Source: Ascarosepion bandense (Eukaryota; Mollusca; Cephalopoda; Sepiida; Sepiidae). Taken from it: a stretch of DNA of 64,000 nt. Below are positions 61,875-64,000 of this stretch, piece by piece. The first letter of the stretch is position 1. Each line of letters opens with the position of its first letter. Under the pieces are notes generated by a model. It saw nothing but the letters and a program-made list of their open reading frames with translations. It made no database searches and was not told the DNA's origin. Made by a program: the position numbers and the translations under genes. The stretch spans positions 1,176,001 through 1,240,000 of the forward strand of contig JBBBDQ010000352.1 in the NCBI GenBank assembly GCA_037127315.1, in the 5' to 3' direction.

Positions 61875-61987
61875 ATAAAATATAATAAAAATAAACAAAT
61901 ACTGTTCAAAAAAAGTACATTTTTAAATTCAAAACTTTTTATTAATATTCTTTCCTATACATATTAAGACAGTATACGTGGATGATC

Positions 61988-61995
<8 letters not shown>

Positions 61996-62042
<47 letters not shown>
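61996..62042. repeat. (TA)n(GA)n microsatellite
   Basis: A TA run changes to GA at about 62024, directly before the foldback element. Confidence 0.95.
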
Positions 62043-62044
<2 letters not shown>

Positions 62045-62541
62045 ATAAATCTAACTTAGGTGAAACCTAGGTAGGTCTGCTGGCTCTAACAGATCGTCAG
62101 GGCAAGTCAGCTAACAAGGTAGAAACAAAGTGATAATTTATAGATGCTCAATAACCACATGACTAAAACATAGAAGACACCAAATGCACATGGAGAGAGG
62201 AAATCATTTTATTGACAAAAAAAAAAAACTTAGGTACTAAGGTTATAACCACATCAAATGTAAAAAAAACTAAGCAAGAAGCCAATTTTTAGTGTGTCTA
62301 CATTTGTGTAAAATCTCTGATTTAGAATCAAGTAAATCCTGTACGGGTTCAAATAGAGTTATCGCTAGCTTCTCCTCACCGCGTAATTTACAGAATTTGT
62401 TTCCTGCTCTGTACTGTGAACAACGTTTAATTATTGAGTATCTATAAATAACTGCTTTGTTTCTACCTTATTAGCCGACTTGCCCTGACGATCTGCTAGG
62501 TGGAACCTAGGTAGGTCTGCTGGCTCTAGGTTAGATTTATT
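62043..62541. mobile_element. foldback element with about 110-bp inverted repeats
   Basis: 62043-62155 and 62436-62541 are inverted copies: AATAAATCTAAC at the outer edges, AGATCGTCAGGGCAAGTC and AAGGTAGAAACAAAG toward the inside. A 34-bp segment (62057-62090 and 62496-62529, with AACCTAGGTAGGTCTGCTGG) is in the same direction in both copies, so it is flipped in one arm. The 280-bp interior has no coding frame. A non-autonomous element is likely and the class is unknown. Confidence 0.7.
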
Positions 62542-63222
62542 CTTATTTGTTTGCTCTACTATTGTATTGAGCGCTTTTGTGTTAGGGTTCTCGTCTTGGA
62601 GCTTTTTCTTTTCAATAAGTATTTTGATGTATGTTCAAGTACTTAATTTGTTTCTTTTTTTATTTCCCCTTTTTCCCCTACATGCTTATACTTGGTGGGT
62701 TTTTCGAGACGGATTGAAATATATTATAACAATTATTAATATTATTATTATTATTATATATAGTACTCCAAACCCTGCTGTTAAGATGAGCTGAATTGAA
62801 TAAATACCTTTACTTACTTAATTTTATCTAATTTATTCACTTAATGCCTTACCATATCCAGTCAATAAATGTAGGGATTTTGTAAAGGCTTCTGGTGTAT
62901 AACAATATCAGTATTAAAGATATAGGATTGTACAGGAAGGATGGTCTTATGGTTGTAAAAAATTCCACTCATATTAAAACTAAGAGAATTAGAAAATTAA
63001 TACATAGACAATTGAAAAGTCTAAATCTTAACTAATATTAATTCTATATACATCCACCCTAAATCTAATCACCTTCAATCATCAAGCACATACCCTTCTC
63101 TATTGAAAAGAGAATTAGTCAAAACTCCTCCAGTGAAAATATCTTTTATAAACACAGCAAATTTTATGACACTGCCCTCAAAAGTGGTGACTACAAGTGC
63201 TCTGGCATCAAACACAATAACA
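62542..63222. other. no gene seen; (ATT)n at 62735-62760
   Basis: A plus frame 62567-62794 has a hydrophobic, low-complexity translation driven by T and AT tracts. No repeat was recognised apart from a short ATT run. Confidence 0.45.
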
Positions 63223-63223
63223 A

Positions 63224-64000
63224 TTTTTTTTTTTTTTTTAATTGTCTCACCCCAAGCAAGGCATTCCACTGCCACTATTGCGCATGGGGCTACATAGGGG
63301 AAGGTAAAGAGAAGGAGTGGTTATACATAGGGAATGTCAGGAGGAAGGTGACAGATGAGTAAGGATAGCAAGGATGAGGGTTGGGCAGATGGGAAGAGTG
63401 TTTGATAGAATGGGAGCAGGTTAGTGTGTTAGGAGGTGTCTATTGACCTTACATTTAAACTCCTGGAGATTGTATCTGTCGAGGAAGCAATCATGTGGAA
63501 GAGAATTCCACAGTTGGGAAGTGCGAGGAAAGAAACTGTTGGAGTAGAAGTTGCGGTTGCATTTTATCGGTTTCACTGTAAAAAGGTGGGATCTAGTTGC
63601 TAATCTAGTATCTCGTGCAAATTCATATTTAGGGGGCACCGGTGATCTAAGTTCATCGGAGCAGAAGCCGTGAAAGTATTTATAGAAGAGACACAGGGAA
63701 GCCACGTCACGCCGGTGGGAGAGAGACTGCAGGCAGTCTGCCAAGTCGGTATCTATCACATTACAGACCCTCCTCTGAACGTTATCAAGAAGCCCGAGGA
63801 GAATAGCAGGGGTACCCGACCAGATATGGCAGCAGTATTCAATGCACGGGCGGATGGTAGATTTATAAATGTGCAGGATAGATTTAGACGGGAAAAACTT
63901 CCAGGCCCTACACAGAGAACCGACTTTCATAGCAGTGGATTTAGCAATGGATTCAATATAGTCATTCCATTTGAGGTCCGCTGAAAGTGTGAGACCAAGG
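63224..64000 (-). pseudogene. LINE-J 3' part, best-kept C-terminal frame
   Basis: Runs off the window. The minus frame ends at 63421 and is open for 169 codons or more: GSLCRAWKFFPSKSILHIYK, STIRPCIEYCCHIWSGTPAI, LLGLLDNVQRRVCNVIDTDL, then SLCLFYKYFHGFCSDELRSP and FFPRTSQLWNSLPHDCFLDR, ending KCKVNRHLLTH. This is the standard C-terminal region of jockey/CR1-like elements. After it come about 200 bp and the 3' tip (CACCCCAAGCAAGGCATTCC on the plus strand, T tract at 63224). No frameshift is visible in the part seen, so this copy is young. The RT catalytic part lies outside. Confidence 0.92.

Noticed and set aside
62567..62794. 75-codon hydrophobic plus frame
   Set aside because: The composition follows T-rich and ATT-repeat DNA; no start context or homologue recognised.

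Overview
The window is AT-rich animal nuclear DNA crowded with mobile elements, most probably from a cephalopod mollusc. Evidence for this: large introns; RTE-like and jockey/CR1-like LINE relics; abundant (TA)n microsatellites; a relic at 9505-9830 whose phrases ('CATGCTAGCAT' and 'GCCCTTACTAACGCCAACCA') resemble a repeat I associate with octopus and squid genomes; and SINE heads whose 5S rRNA-like part fits a lophotrochozoan 5S gene. The commonest octopus tRNA-SINE that I know was not seen, so a squid or cuttlefish is at least as likely as an octopus. No search was possible, so the species is inference.

The only good evidence for a host gene is three short plus-strand exons at 33710-33808, 45788-45840 and 53007-53087. 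They have proper acceptors and donors and compatible phases (1-1, 1-0, 0-0). They encode a Ser/Lys-rich stretch that I cannot assign to a family. A possible last coding exon lies at 57981-58016. Introns of about 12 and 7 kb make up the rest of this locus. The first 33 kb is intergenic or belongs to further introns.

Region by region: 1-6 kb holds a 29-bp satellite, LINE and SINE fragments and a 63-bp minisatellite. 6-20 kb holds LINE 3' ends, a microsatellite-centred repeat (Rep-M), SINEs including one with a 5S head, and a tandem array with (TA)n in every unit. 20.5-22.4 kb holds a decayed mariner followed directly by a deleted Tc1-like element. 23-28 kb holds Rep-M, SINEs, an RTE copy split by a solo LTR, and two LINE-J copies joined tail to tail. 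28.1-31.9 kb holds a tandem array of Tc1 ends next to a nearly full-length RTE-like LINE. 34.3-38.9 kb is a Tc1-like element into which another Tc1-like element, an RTE 3' end and a jockey-like LINE appear to have inserted. 40-50 kb holds LINEs, SINEs, a small perfect-TIR element, a 189-bp array, a pair of LTR-like repeats, and a duplicated LINE segment. 50-64 kb holds Rep-M copies in opposite orientations on either side of exon 3, SINE-C tandems inside an LTR, a 79-bp minisatellite, a 5S-headed SINE and a foldback element.

Working family names used below: SINE-A (tRNA-like body, sometimes with a 5S head), SINE-B (tRNA-like head, tail with a CTGAAGA...GAAAC motif), SINE-C (tail shared with LINE-J), SINE-D, LINE-J (jockey/CR1-like), LINE-R (RTE-like), Rep-M, Rep-E and Rep-P. 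No protein-coding element looks intact. The most interesting points are the dimeric 5S-tRNA SINE, the inverted repeats flanking exon 3, a recurring hammerhead-like motif in SINE tails, and the LINE tail carried by SINE-C.
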